Part shown: positions 8,244 to 16,887 of the stretch, one piece after another
Numbering within the stretch: the stretch's first letter is position 1
How the letters are laid out: each line of letters starts with the position of its first letter
Origin: Acidaminobacter sp. JC074
GTDB taxonomy: Bacteria > Bacillota > Clostridia > Peptostreptococcales > Acidaminobacteraceae
Length of the DNA: 64,000 bases
Direction: 5' to 3'
NCBI RefSeq assembly: GCF_022496765.1
Contig: NZ_VANV01000006.1
Coordinates: 1-64,000 of the forward strand
Made by a program: the position numbers and the translations under genes
Notes under the pieces: model-generated
Database searches by the model: none
What the model saw: only the letters and a program-made list of their open reading frames with translations
What the model was told of the DNA's origin: nothing

Positions 8244-9566
8244 ATGATGAAAAGTATGATGAGTGGAGAAAGTAAATATGTAGAATACAAAGTAACATAT
8301 TCGAAGACATTTTTAAAAACAGTGAGTGCTTATGCGAATTATCATAGTGGTACGATCGTATTTGGTATCAATGATGATGGAGAAGTAATTGGAGTTGATA
8401 AGGTTGATAGTTTGAAACTTTCCATAGAACATGCAATTCATGATGCAATAGATCCAGTTCCTTACTATGATATAAATGTAGCAGAAGAAGATGGTAAGAC
8501 ATTAGTGTTATTAAATGTATATAAAGGTGAACATACACCATATAATTATTCTGGAAAGCCGTACCAACGTAAGGATACTTCTTCTGTACAAGTGGATAGG
8601 ATTAGTCATAGAGAGTTAATTTTAAATGGCCAAAACATGGGATTTGATGAGTTGGAATATAGAGATGATAATCTTTCTTTTGCATTCTTACGAAGTAGGT
8701 TAAAGCAGTTCATGGGTATAGATAATCTTACCGATGATTTACTTAGGACACTTGAGTTAAAAAAAATCAGTAATTTCGTTAATGCAGCAGCTTTATTGTC
8801 TGATTTTAATCCAATAAAATCATCTGTTATTAATATGATTGCTTATAAAGATGATACTGTAAGAGAAATTATTGATAGAGAAGTCTTAGAGACAATATCT
8901 TTAGTTGAGCAGTATGAAGCGTGTCTAAGGTTTTATAGAAAACACATTAATACATCCGAGAAGATACAAGGGCCGTATAGAGAGACTGTTGAAGAAGTAC
9001 CATTAGTTGCATATAGAGAGGCAATAACTAACGCAATTATCCATAGAGATTATTTAAGAGGAGCGGCAATTAGGATTCAGGTATTTTCCAATCGTATAGA
9101 AATTGTTTCTCCCGGTTCTCTACCGATTGGATTATCGGTAGATGAATATGAAATCGGTAATATATCTATTGTGAGAAATCGAATTATTGCCGATGTATTC
9201 AGGAGATTAGGCATTGTAGAAAAATTTGGAACTGGTATACAGCGTATTAAAGAATACTATCGTGATTTATCTGAACAACCTAAATTTATGGTATATGATA
9301 ATAGTGTGACAGTTGTTCTACCTAGAAATACAGAAGTGTCTAGAGTATCACAAAAGACGACAAAGGTTGTGGCTAACATGACGGAAAGAGAGCAACGTGT
9401 TTATCTTCTATTGCAAGAAAAAGAATCGGTAACAAGGGCAGAAATTGAACAAGTATTACAGTTGAAACGTAGTCAATCTGGCGAATTGCTAAAATCTATG
9501 AAAGAAAAGGATGTCATTCTTATGATTGGAAGTGGAAGAAATACTAAATATACATTAAAAGGTTGA
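8244..9566 (+). CDS. AlbA_2 / HATPase_c_4 / winged-helix transcriptional regulator (second copy)
   Basis: The 440-residue protein has the same architecture as the product of 3947-5248: AlbA_2 domain at about residues 6-115 (ESKYVEYKVTYS, GTIVFGINDDGEVIGVD), HATPase_c_4 region at about 255-350 (YREAITNAIIHRDYL, EKFGTGIQRIKEYY), and a C-terminal winged helix at about 385-438. The start is ATG at 8244, or 8247, after GGAGG at 8234-8238. Sequence similarity to the first copy is only moderate, so this is not a recent duplication. It is divergent from the LytTR/AgrC operon, with about 280 bp between them. Spaced GGTAGAA repeats upstream suggest autoregulation. Function beyond probable transcriptional control is unknown. 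Confidence 0.85.
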   Translation: MMKSMMSGESKYVEYKVTYSKTFLKTVSAYANYHSGTIVFGINDDGEVIGVDKVDSLKLSIEHAIHDAIDPVPYYDINVAEEDGKTLVLLNVYKGEHTPYNYSGKPYQRKDTSSVQVDRISHRELILNGQNMGFDELEYRDDNLSFAFLRSRLKQFMGIDNLTDDLLRTLELKKISNFVNAAALLSDFNPIKSSVINMIAYKDDTVREIIDREVLETISLVEQYEACLRFYRKHINTSEKIQGPYRETVEEVPLVAYREAITNAIIHRDYLRGAAIRIQVFSNRIEIVSPGSLPIGLSVDEYEIGNISIVRNRIIADVFRRLGIVEKFGTGIQRIKEYYRDLSEQPKFMVYDNSVTVVLPRNTEVSRVSQKTTKVVANMTEREQRVYLLLQEKESVTRAEIEQVLQLKRSQSGELLKSMKEKDVILMIGSGRNTKYTLKG

Positions 9567-9568
9567 TA

Positions 9569-9598
9569 AAAATCGGTAGTGTTTATACTACCGATTTT
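9569..9598 (+). terminator. Terminator of the second AlbA_2 regulator
   Basis: An 11-bp perfect stem (9569-9579 with 9588-9598) and an 8-nt loop end in TTTT. The arms contain CGGTAG, a match to the repeat word in front of the same gene, so the site could double as a binding site. Confidence 0.75.
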
Positions 9599-9902
9599 AC
9601 TTTGCTATAAATGGATTATTTAAGCATACTAATAGGCACTTGAAAATAATTAAATTGCTGCGCAAAACTAACTTCAGTCTTATGAAAAAAAACAGGATTT
9701 AATTTTTCCTTTTTAGATTTAGAATTTCATACTTGGAATGAGTTAAATTACGCTATCCTTATATAGTTTTTTTATCCTATAATTTGTAATTGTGTTAAAA
9801 TAAGATGTTGGTTGTTAAAATGATATACGAAAAATACGAGATTAACTAGTGTCATTGAATGAGATACATAGGTATGATACTCACTTGACAAAAGAGGTGA
9901 AA
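9599..9902. other. Intergenic region upstream of the metallopeptidase gene
   Basis: About 300 bp of A+T-rich DNA. A TATAAT box lies at 9778-9783 without a clear -35 partner. No gene or RNA was recognised. Confidence 0.4.
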
Positions 9903-11732
9903 ATGCAAAAGAATATAATCAGAATAGCGCTAATAGTGCTGTGTTTAGCAAGTTATTTAACTTATAGTGTCATTCACGCAAACACTCTTAGAAGTGAATT
10001 AATAGCCCATATAAATAAACCGAATCTTAATTTTGTAGAAGAACATAAAAGAGAGCTTTTAAGGCATTCATACTTTAGTTCTGACAACCTTCAAAGCGTT
10101 TATGATAAGAAGTTTAATGATGGTACTTGGTCCTTGGTTAAAATGCTAGATAAGGCTGTAGAGTACAGGCATCTTTATGGTCAACTGCCAATCATAGAAA
10201 GTGGTAGTATAGAAGTTACACTTGATGACTATCTGATAGACTATTTTTTAGAGGAAGTAGTAGGTGGAGACGTGGTAAAGTCAAGCCTATATAATCTAGA
10301 AGAAATTACCCAAAATGTTGGTTTTAAAAGTGCTGATGAACTTCTTAGGGACTGCTACCATTTAAATATGAGTCTTTTTCTAAATAGTCAATTAAGTCAT
10401 GAAGAAGTGATTGACTTCCATAGTAAGTTAGAAGCATTTACAGGGGTATTAGAAACTTCTCCTTCTCAGATGTTTACAGAATCTATGCCTGACTTACTCA
10501 GTCAATATACCACTTATAAGGAGTATGAGTCAGCTAGAGAAAAGATGAAGGCTTTAAGTCATGACGTGAATGAAAAAGACTTTTATAATGCCATTAAGTC
10601 AATTTCTAATCTGATGGATGCACCTTTGACACCAAGCTATACTATTAATGACCTTGATTTCAAGTCAGATTCTAATACATTTATCATTCCTCTTGAAGAT
10701 GTAAAACTAATAAGAGACAAAGGTCTTGATCGTGAAAAGATGGCCAATGAATTCTATGATTATCTTGATAAAGATAATAGGGTCATTAGCCAAACACTTG
10801 AAAGCAACAAGGTATACTACATCGTATCAGCCAATGACTATTTGCATATTGATCAAATTGAAATCGTCTATACTTTTGATGGAGATTATGGCCAGTTTTT
10901 TTATGGTAATGATAGTGAAGAGGTTCTTAATAAAAGAATCAAAGAACTCGGATACGGCTCAAATTATCTAGAAAAATACGATATAACTTATTTAGACAAT
11001 CTGTCAGATATTCAGCTAGACGAATATCGTAGTGTTGTCAACGGGGTACTTGGAAACTATGGTGAAATCATAATGCCTATTATGATTTCTAATAAGGTGA
11101 CTCATTATTTTCATGTTGAAGATGGTCGTTATTATACCAAAACAAAATTAATGTTTGATCCACTTGTTGATACGAGCGATATGATGTCAGATATCACTTT
11201 TTATGCTGTTGAGAAGGTAAGCAGTGATCAAATGGAAATTGCGGGTCTAGCCATGCCATCAGGTATTCTTATTATTCAAGATAGTCTGAGTATGAACAAG
11301 AGTGCTAAATCTACCATTCACCACGAAATCATGCACCAAATTGATCGCTATTATAATAACAGACATAACATCCGTTTATATCTGAGTCACCCAGATTTCA
11401 AGTACCTTGATAAGCGTGACCTGTCTAAAGAAGACTATGTAAAAACTTTTAAGACTGAGAATTTTTCTTCTAAGAGTGTCCTTTCTAGATTGGACTACGG
11501 TATGACGTCTTATTATTCTGGGCTTAATAAGCAAGAACATTTAGCAGAACTCTGGTCAGATTTAGTGATGAACTATGACTTATACGAAGATGAATTTAAT
11601 AAACATCCTGCATTTGATGAAAATGTAAACAAACTTATCATATTCATGAATGAAATCATAGAAACGGTAGATGGTGATAAGATTGAAACTGTTGAAGACC
11701 TGTTGAGGTTTGATGGAGACATTACTAAGTAA
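9903..11732 (+). CDS. Membrane-anchored zinc metallopeptidase-like protein
   Basis: The 609-residue protein has one N-terminal hydrophobic segment (about residues 5-25) that probably anchors it outside the membrane. A long helical, charged region follows, and near the C terminus an HExxH zinc site at residues 474-478 (HHEIMHQID). A glutamate in KQEHLAELWSD, E545 or E549, is the likely third ligand, which would make it a gluzincin-like peptidase. I do not recognise a named family. The start at 9903 follows GAGGTG; an upstream in-frame ATG at 9849 lacks a ribosome binding site. The lipoprotein gene at 11857 follows in the same direction after a 124-bp gap. The substrate is unknown. Confidence 0.7.
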   Translation: MQKNIIRIALIVLCLASYLTYSVIHANTLRSELIAHINKPNLNFVEEHKRELLRHSYFSSDNLQSVYDKKFNDGTWSLVKMLDKAVEYRHLYGQLPIIESGSIEVTLDDYLIDYFLEEVVGGDVVKSSLYNLEEITQNVGFKSADELLRDCYHLNMSLFLNSQLSHEEVIDFHSKLEAFTGVLETSPSQMFTESMPDLLSQYTTYKEYESAREKMKALSHDVNEKDFYNAIKSISNLMDAPLTPSYTINDLDFKSDSNTFIIPLEDVKLIRDKGLDREKMANEFYDYLDKDNRVISQTLESNKVYYIVSANDYLHIDQIEIVYTFDGDYGQFFYGNDSEEVLNKRIKELGYGSNYLEKYDITYLDNLSDIQLDEYRSVVNGVLGNYGEIIMPIMISNKVTHYFHVEDGRYYTKTKLMFDPLVDTSDMMSDITFYAVEKVSSDQMEIAGLAMPSGILIIQDSLSMNKSAKSTIHHEIMHQIDRYYNNRHNIRLYLSHPDFKYLDKRDLSKEDYVKTFKTENFSSKSVLSRLDYGMTSYYSGLNKQEHLAELWSDLVMNYDLYEDEFNKHPAFDENVNKLIIFMNEIIETVDGDKIETVEDLLRFDGDITK

Positions 11733-11740
11733 GAGATCAT

Positions 11741-11770
11741 CAGACCCTATTTTATGATAACAGACCCTAT
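11741..11770 (+). repeat. Short direct repeat CAGACCCTAT
   Basis: CAGACCCTAT occurs at 11741-11750 and again at 11761-11770, exactly 20 bp apart, between the metallopeptidase and lipoprotein genes. The spacing equals about two helical turns, so a regulator could bind here, but only two copies exist. Confidence 0.3.
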
Positions 11771-11856
11771 GTTTGTATTTTAGTATCAAAACTTAAACTA
11801 CTTGCGTACTGTTAGTAGGAAATTATAAAGAAGATGTCAAGATGAATGGAGCAAAA

Positions 11857-13704
11857 ATGAAAAGAGTCATCATAGTCTTAATATTGTTAAGCGTACTTGT
11901 ATCTTGTTCAAGTCCTGAAGTTAAAGAAAATACTGAATCGAAAAAAGTAGATGATGAAATACTTGATGAAAGAGTAGTAAACATTGATCCACTCGTTCAA
12001 TATGCCATGAACAACATTGATTTTGAGTTTGTGTCTGATTCAGGTCATTATACAGATTACAAGAGAATCTCAAAATCAAACTATAGCAATAAAGATATGA
12101 TTAGAGATATTGAAGCTTTGAGTCAGCTCATAGAGGACCAAGACTTCGCTCAGTTAAGAGATAAAATCCTAACCATACCTGATTACAACAACTTGATGAG
12201 AGAAGTAAAAATTAATTATATCGTGCCAATACTCATGCATGAAAATAATTATCTAGATGCACTGAGGATTGTTTACAAGAAAGAACAAATAGAGACCAAA
12301 GAAGACAGGTTTTTATTCGATATCATCTACCTGATGAGATACATGTATGTCAACAATGACCTAGATTATGCCATAGCTCTAGTAGACAAGCTTAAGGAAG
12401 AGTTTCCTAAAGGGAATGTTTCCTATGTATGGTTTGCAATATCACCGAGACAATATGAAGTTTTAAATAATACAGGGATTGTTTATCCACCAAATCAAGA
12501 TGGTGATAGAAATATCTTATGGCGTTATTTAGTAGATAATTATCCTGATGATCGTCATATAGATTACGCTTATTACTTTTTAGGAGACTACCAAAAGATC
12601 ATTGATGACTATCCTGAATCAGTCTTACTTGAAAAGGCAATATATGCCCGTGCTGATAAGTTATCTAATGCTGTAAGAAGGGCCATCTACAATGATAAAG
12701 AAACACTAGATAGAGTTGATCTAGCACTTGCTAAAGACTACTATCAAGACTATTTAAGGACCTATCCAGATTCAAAGTACGCTTATAGAGCTGTATCAGA
12801 CATCAAGTCTTTATGTAGGACCATGTGCTGGCATTACGGAGAAGATGACCATTACTATGACTTTTTAGAAGCCATCAAGGAAATGGATTATGATAAGCGC
12901 TATTATAGCAGATATTCTATCACTGAATCCATACTCTACTCACTTAAATATGAATATATAGGCAGTAATCATCTAATCGAAGTATCTAACAAGGCAAAAG
13001 CCTTTTTAGAGGATGAAGATGTTTATTCTTATAACAAATACTTTATATGGAGTGGCCTTGCTAACAATGCCTTTTACAAGGGTGAGTTAGAATTAGCAGA
13101 CATGTATTTTAGTAAAATTGAAAAGTATGACTATGATGAGTTTGATTTGTACAGGTTGATTGTCTTATCAGAACTTAAGCCACTTCTTGGTAAAGAAGAC
13201 AAGGAAGCACTGTTTGAAAAAGCAGAAATACTAAGAGACCATGAAGAGTACTATGCTTCCGTATACATCTATAATAAGTTAATAAAGTTAAAGCTATCTG
13301 ATGAAGAGCTTAGTAAGGCATATATGTTAAGAGCATCTTCTTCTAAGAAAAACAGGGTTTATGATGAAATGTTAGAATCCTATGAGTATATATTTGACCA
13401 TCTAGACAAAACTGTTTTTGCTGATGATGCTCTAGCAGAAATTGGAGTTCATTATTTGTTGACTGAAAAAGACTATGATAAGGCTAGAGAGATATTTAGA
13501 CAAGTCATAAAAAAATATCCAGAGACCAATGCAGTTAACAATGCTTACAACTGGATTGCCTGGTCTTACTTACAGGAAAAAGATTATGAGCATGCCTTAA
13601 CGGCATACGAAGAATTAAAAGACAAGTTTCCAACCAACAGGTTTGGAAGAAATGCTGTCCCTAATATTAAAAAGATAAAGGAAAAACTAGAAGCAGAAGA
13701 CTAA
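11857..13704 (+). CDS. TPR-repeat lipoprotein
   Basis: The 615-residue protein starts with a lipoprotein signal (hydrophobic core then LVSC lipobox, lipid-bearing Cys about residue 17). Most of the rest consists of helical tetratricopeptide-like pairs. They are clearest near the C terminus (KDYDKAREIFRQVIKKYPET, KDYEHALTAYEELKDKFPTN) and in the middle (ALAKDYYQDYLRTYPDSKYA), and resemble the solenoids of YbgF/YfiO-type proteins. It would be anchored on the outer face of the membrane as a protein-binding scaffold. The start at 11857 follows GGAGC; the frame extends to 11842. The preceding metallopeptidase gene suggests a joint envelope role, but this is inference. Confidence 0.75.
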   Translation: MKRVIIVLILLSVLVSCSSPEVKENTESKKVDDEILDERVVNIDPLVQYAMNNIDFEFVSDSGHYTDYKRISKSNYSNKDMIRDIEALSQLIEDQDFAQLRDKILTIPDYNNLMREVKINYIVPILMHENNYLDALRIVYKKEQIETKEDRFLFDIIYLMRYMYVNNDLDYAIALVDKLKEEFPKGNVSYVWFAISPRQYEVLNNTGIVYPPNQDGDRNILWRYLVDNYPDDRHIDYAYYFLGDYQKIIDDYPESVLLEKAIYARADKLSNAVRRAIYNDKETLDRVDLALAKDYYQDYLRTYPDSKYAYRAVSDIKSLCRTMCWHYGEDDHYYDFLEAIKEMDYDKRYYSRYSITESILYSLKYEYIGSNHLIEVSNKAKAFLEDEDVYSYNKYFIWSGLANNAFYKGELELADMYFSKIEKYDYDEFDLYRLIVLSELKPLLGKEDKEALFEKAEILRDHEEYYASVYIYNKLIKLKLSDEELSKAYMLRASSSKKNRVYDEMLESYEYIFDHLDKTVFADDALAEIGVHYLLTEKDYDKAREIFRQVIKKYPETNAVNNAYNWIAWSYLQEKDYEHALTAYEELKDKFPTNRFGRNAVPNIKKIKEKLEAED

Positions 13705-13733
13705 GGAAGCTTAACCTTATAGGATCTTATGAA

Positions 13734-14041
13734 GTGTCTATTGAACATAAGTATGAAGCACGTGAGGAATTTAGTATAATCACTGATAAACCTTCAAGAA
13801 TCATAATAGATACATCTGAATCAAGTAACGAAAACCTTGTTTTAGCAGCAAGAAGGAATTATGCAATGGAAAGTCTATACGACCTAAAAGAAAAAGCAGT
13901 ATTAATGATTTCATCACAACTACTAGGCCTATTCTGAATAATCTTTTCTATCACAAAGATGGCACATGCACCTAAGAAACATGTGACAAAGATTGAATCT
14001 GTTGGATGGCAAGTACTTCTGCTGCGGCTGTAAATAGATAC
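13734..14041 (+). pseudogene. Possible decayed gene or non-coding patch
   Basis: A 67-codon frame starting at a GTG (13734) ends in TGA at 13935, but the same frame continues for about 35 codons to TAA near 14037. No ribosome binding site of good quality precedes it, and the translation does not match anything I recognise. I read the 415-bp gap between the two lipoprotein genes as probably non-functional or a relic. The internal TGA is not followed by an obvious SECIS-like hairpin, so I do not propose a selenoprotein here. Confidence 0.2.
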
Positions 14042-14119
14042 CAACCTCTAAGAGTTATTTTGTAGTTGGATCAAGTGAAGTAGATGCCTACTAAAGCAAG
14101 CATGGTTAAGGAGAGTTAT

Positions 14120-15337
14120 ATGAAGACAAATAGATTAATTCAGTTACTTACAATTGTTCTTATTCTTAGCTCTTGTGATTCTAACTTAGATTTGAGTACT
14201 GGAAATAATCTTGTGGAAGTTGATACATCAATAAGTGAAAACATCGAAAATTTGGAAGTTCCAAAAGCATTGAATGATAAAACTAGCTGGTTTGAAGAGT
14301 TTGAGAACATTGAAGCGATATCTTTTCTTGATAATATAGACTCAAGCATTTATGATACTATGATATTCGAGTCAAAGGATACTGACTACAATAATAGAGT
14401 GATCAATACTTATTTAATAGAAAGAGGCGTTCAGCCTAGTAAGCCGGAGGGTGAAATCAATAGAGGAGATTTAACATTAGGTCAGTACTACCTTGATGGA
14501 CTGGGGAATAAAATAATCATTATTCTAAGAGTTTGGAATCTTGAGTTGGAACCCGAGGAAGTTTATATTGCTTGTATTACTTTTGATTTGGACCAGGTAA
14601 AAGAGAAAAGTTTTATCCAGTACGATTATAATAAGAACAATCAATTAATCAAAGAGATCTTATATAGCGAAGATGGTGATGCACTTGCAGATATTGAGTA
14701 TATGAGGAGTCGTCAATTTCCTTTTTCCATAATAAAGACATTTAAGAGCTATAACAATGATTATAATCATGTATCTGAAATATTGAATAGAAATGAAAAG
14801 TTTTGGTTTTACAAAGAAAGAATGCATCAAAGTGAAGATGGTCGACCGATTGATTATGTTGGTGATGTATTTTACATTAATCAAAATGAAGCGTTTGAGG
14901 CCAACAAGGATCAATTGACATTTTATTATAACCAACAGAATCAATTAGAAAGCATCAGAGGTAGTCTAGTTAACAAGGACTTCTATAAAGATAAAAATGA
15001 AAAAGAAACTTATGATTCTATGGCTAAGATAGACTTAAATTACAGCTCAAGTGGCTATATAGATTATATCAAGTATTCATTACCAGCATTAATCTATGGT
15101 AGTTATGACAGTATGGGAGAAATCTTTTGCGATGATACTGGAAGAATGATATACAATTCTTATTATGTGACACACGGTAGCGTAGAAGAGTTTTACTTTT
15201 ATAAAGAAAGTGAAGATAAGCCATTTATATGCCTTATGTTCGACAGCATGCCTATAACAGGTGAAGATAAAGACGGCTTAACATACATGTATGGCAACTA
15301 TTCTGAAATGTATATGTTTGATAATATGGATGAATAA
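14120..15337 (+). CDS. Lipoprotein of unknown function
   Basis: The 405-residue protein has a lipoprotein signal ending in LILSSC (Cys about residue 19), followed by an acidic, low-complexity linker of about 40 residues. The body is rich in Tyr, Asn and Asp, with beta-strand-like stretches such as IQYDYNKNNQLIKEILYSED and YFYKESEDKPFI. These recall the short strand repeats of RHS/YD-like or MORN-like surface proteins, but not well enough to name. The start at 14120 follows AAGGAGA. It is the second lipoprotein of this accessory stretch and is not closely related in sequence to the TPR lipoprotein. Confidence 0.65.
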   Translation: MKTNRLIQLLTIVLILSSCDSNLDLSTGNNLVEVDTSISENIENLEVPKALNDKTSWFEEFENIEAISFLDNIDSSIYDTMIFESKDTDYNNRVINTYLIERGVQPSKPEGEINRGDLTLGQYYLDGLGNKIIIILRVWNLELEPEEVYIACITFDLDQVKEKSFIQYDYNKNNQLIKEILYSEDGDALADIEYMRSRQFPFSIIKTFKSYNNDYNHVSEILNRNEKFWFYKERMHQSEDGRPIDYVGDVFYINQNEAFEANKDQLTFYYNQQNQLESIRGSLVNKDFYKDKNEKETYDSMAKIDLNYSSSGYIDYIKYSLPALIYGSYDSMGEIFCDDTGRMIYNSYYVTHGSVEEFYFYKESEDKPFICLMFDSMPITGEDKDGLTYMYGNYSEMYMFDNMDE

Positions 15338-15445
15338 GCAGACTCTATTGTAATAATAAACTAGACCAGTTATAATTATTCTCCAATGGATGGAAATCCT
15401 TATTCATTCGGAATTAAAGATATAATCTGGTAAGAGGATGGGAAT

Positions 15446-15841
15446 ATGAGTTATAATTTAAACTTGATTAGGTGCCAATCCTATAAGGATTATCTTGTAA
15501 ATGCCTTTACTGAAATATCCGTTGAAGAATGGAAAACTTACTTAATCAATAGAGAGGATTTTAGTTATAAAGAAACCTTAGTGATTGTAAATAGCATGAA
15601 TGATTCAGAAATTTCAATGTCTGGTCATTTTGGACTGACGCAGATAGGTAATGAATCACTATGCTTCTCACTTTCAGGTGGAAGAATAACAATACCCTAT
15701 AATGAAAGTGCAAAGAATTTCATTATACAGGTTGGGATAGATCTAGGAGCAAAGTGTTATGGCGATGAAGGTGAAGAGTATGAACTTTCAAAAGAAAAAA
15801 GTAAAAGCAAGTTCACTTTGAAGAGTTTCTTTAAAGGTTGA
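15446..15841 (+). CDS. Small protein of unknown function
   Basis: The 131-residue protein has no signal peptide or membrane segment and is presumably cytoplasmic. It has a mixed helix/strand look (SVEEWKTYLINREDFSYKET, FGLTQIGNESLCFSLSGGRI) and a lysine-rich tail. The ribosome binding site is modest (AAGAGGATGGGA before ATG at 15446). No family is recognised. It lies between the lipoprotein gene and another unknown gene in the same direction. Confidence 0.55.
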   Translation: MSYNLNLIRCQSYKDYLVNAFTEISVEEWKTYLINREDFSYKETLVIVNSMNDSEISMSGHFGLTQIGNESLCFSLSGGRITIPYNESAKNFIIQVGIDLGAKCYGDEGEEYELSKEKSKSKFTLKSFFKG

Positions 15842-15910
15842 TTCACGACATAGAAAGTAGTAAACTAAATACTACTAAAAAAAGAAGATTTAAGAACAGT
15901 GGAGTATGCG

Positions 15911-16579
15911 TTGAAAGACATGGAGTTGGTGATTCTAACACCCAAACACATCATACAAAAGAATCAAGAAAACATAATTGAGACAATAGAGTATTCAAGA
16001 GATAATGAAGATTATAGTGATAAGAAGTTAATAGATACAGTTTTGTCTAAACGTTTGAAGCGGAAATACAAACTGATTGATAGAATCCTAAGTAATCAAG
16101 CTACATTAATTTTGATTGCACCGTATACAGATTATGTAAATGAAAAGATGAATATAATAGAGTGTTTAGACAAAGGGGGTCATCAAAAGATTGTTTTAAG
16201 TTCTGTTGGTCCTGTCTTATCTATGGCTATATTTGATGAAGGTCAAGTGCCAACGATTGCTTTACTTAAAATAGGCTACACTGTGTTTATGTCCTTTCAA
16301 TATCAGGGATTCATAATCAAAAGTGATTATATTGTTGATTACAGTGAAAAAGATATCAAAGAGTTTATGGATCATTCTTACCTTCTTTTAAAAGAGAATC
16401 TAGATGATCTAATTGTTAATGATGTTAATGCTGAGATAGATTATCAGACGTGGGATTCAACAAGAGACATTGAAATTATTACTTGTAACTTCGAAGAAGA
16501 TAATTTAAGTTTTATAAACAACGAAACAAAGAACGTTTCTTTAGAAGATGTAGTAAAATTACAAAACCTGAAATTCTAA
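15911..16579 (+). CDS. Protein of unknown function
   Basis: The roughly 222-residue protein has no signal peptide and no clear transmembrane helix. The sequence alternates strand-like (TLILIAPYTDYV, KIVLSSVGPVLSMAIF) and charged helical parts; conserved-looking features cannot be named. The frame opens with GTG at 15899, but TTG at 15911 is favoured because GGAG lies 6 nt upstream of it. The Asp/Glu-rich C terminus is unremarkable. It closes the accessory region between the lipoproteins and the protease/S-layer cluster. Confidence 0.55.
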   Translation: MKDMELVILTPKHIIQKNQENIIETIEYSRDNEDYSDKKLIDTVLSKRLKRKYKLIDRILSNQATLILIAPYTDYVNEKMNIIECLDKGGHQKIVLSSVGPVLSMAIFDEGQVPTIALLKIGYTVFMSFQYQGFIIKSDYIVDYSEKDIKEFMDHSYLLLKENLDDLIVNDVNAEIDYQTWDSTRDIEIITCNFEEDNLSFINNETKNVSLEDVVKLQNLKF

Positions 16580-16887
16580 ACATAAAACGACCTAAGAGAA
16601 GATGAGGTACATTTAACCGTGCTCTTTAAGGATTTTCTAAAAAAAACACATAAATCAACTTGATATGAATAATCTGAATTGATAAGTTGAACTAGATTAG
16701 AATGAGGATATTGATAAAAATAGTATTTTGAAAAGTGCAAGGATCAAACGATGTTCTTAAGTAAAAAGAATATTACAAAGTATGTCCATGACATAACATA
16801 GACATATTATTGTGCTATTATAATAGAAGAAACTTGATCAGATGGTTTAAATTTAAACCATCACATAACATAAAGGGAGAAAATGAC
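16580..16887. other. Intergenic region upstream of the processing protease
   Basis: A TATAAT box at 16819-16824 is the likely -10 element for the protease gene, followed by a perfect 22-bp palindrome (16841-16862). The left part shows no gene or terminator. Confidence 0.45.
16841..16862. promoter_or_regulatory. Perfect 22-bp palindrome between promoter and start of the protease gene
   Basis: The arms are GATGGTTTAAA and TTTAAACCATC with no spacer. The site starts 17 bp after the TATAAT box at 16819-16824 and ends 25 bp before the start codon. That is a good place for a repressor operator, or for an mRNA hairpin near the ribosome binding site. Confidence 0.55.

Noticed and set aside
13734..14041. 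Frame interrupted by TGA at 13935, a possible third selenoprotein
   Set aside because: No ribosome binding site of quality, no SECIS-like hairpin close behind the TGA, and no recognisable protein motif around it; decay is more likely.
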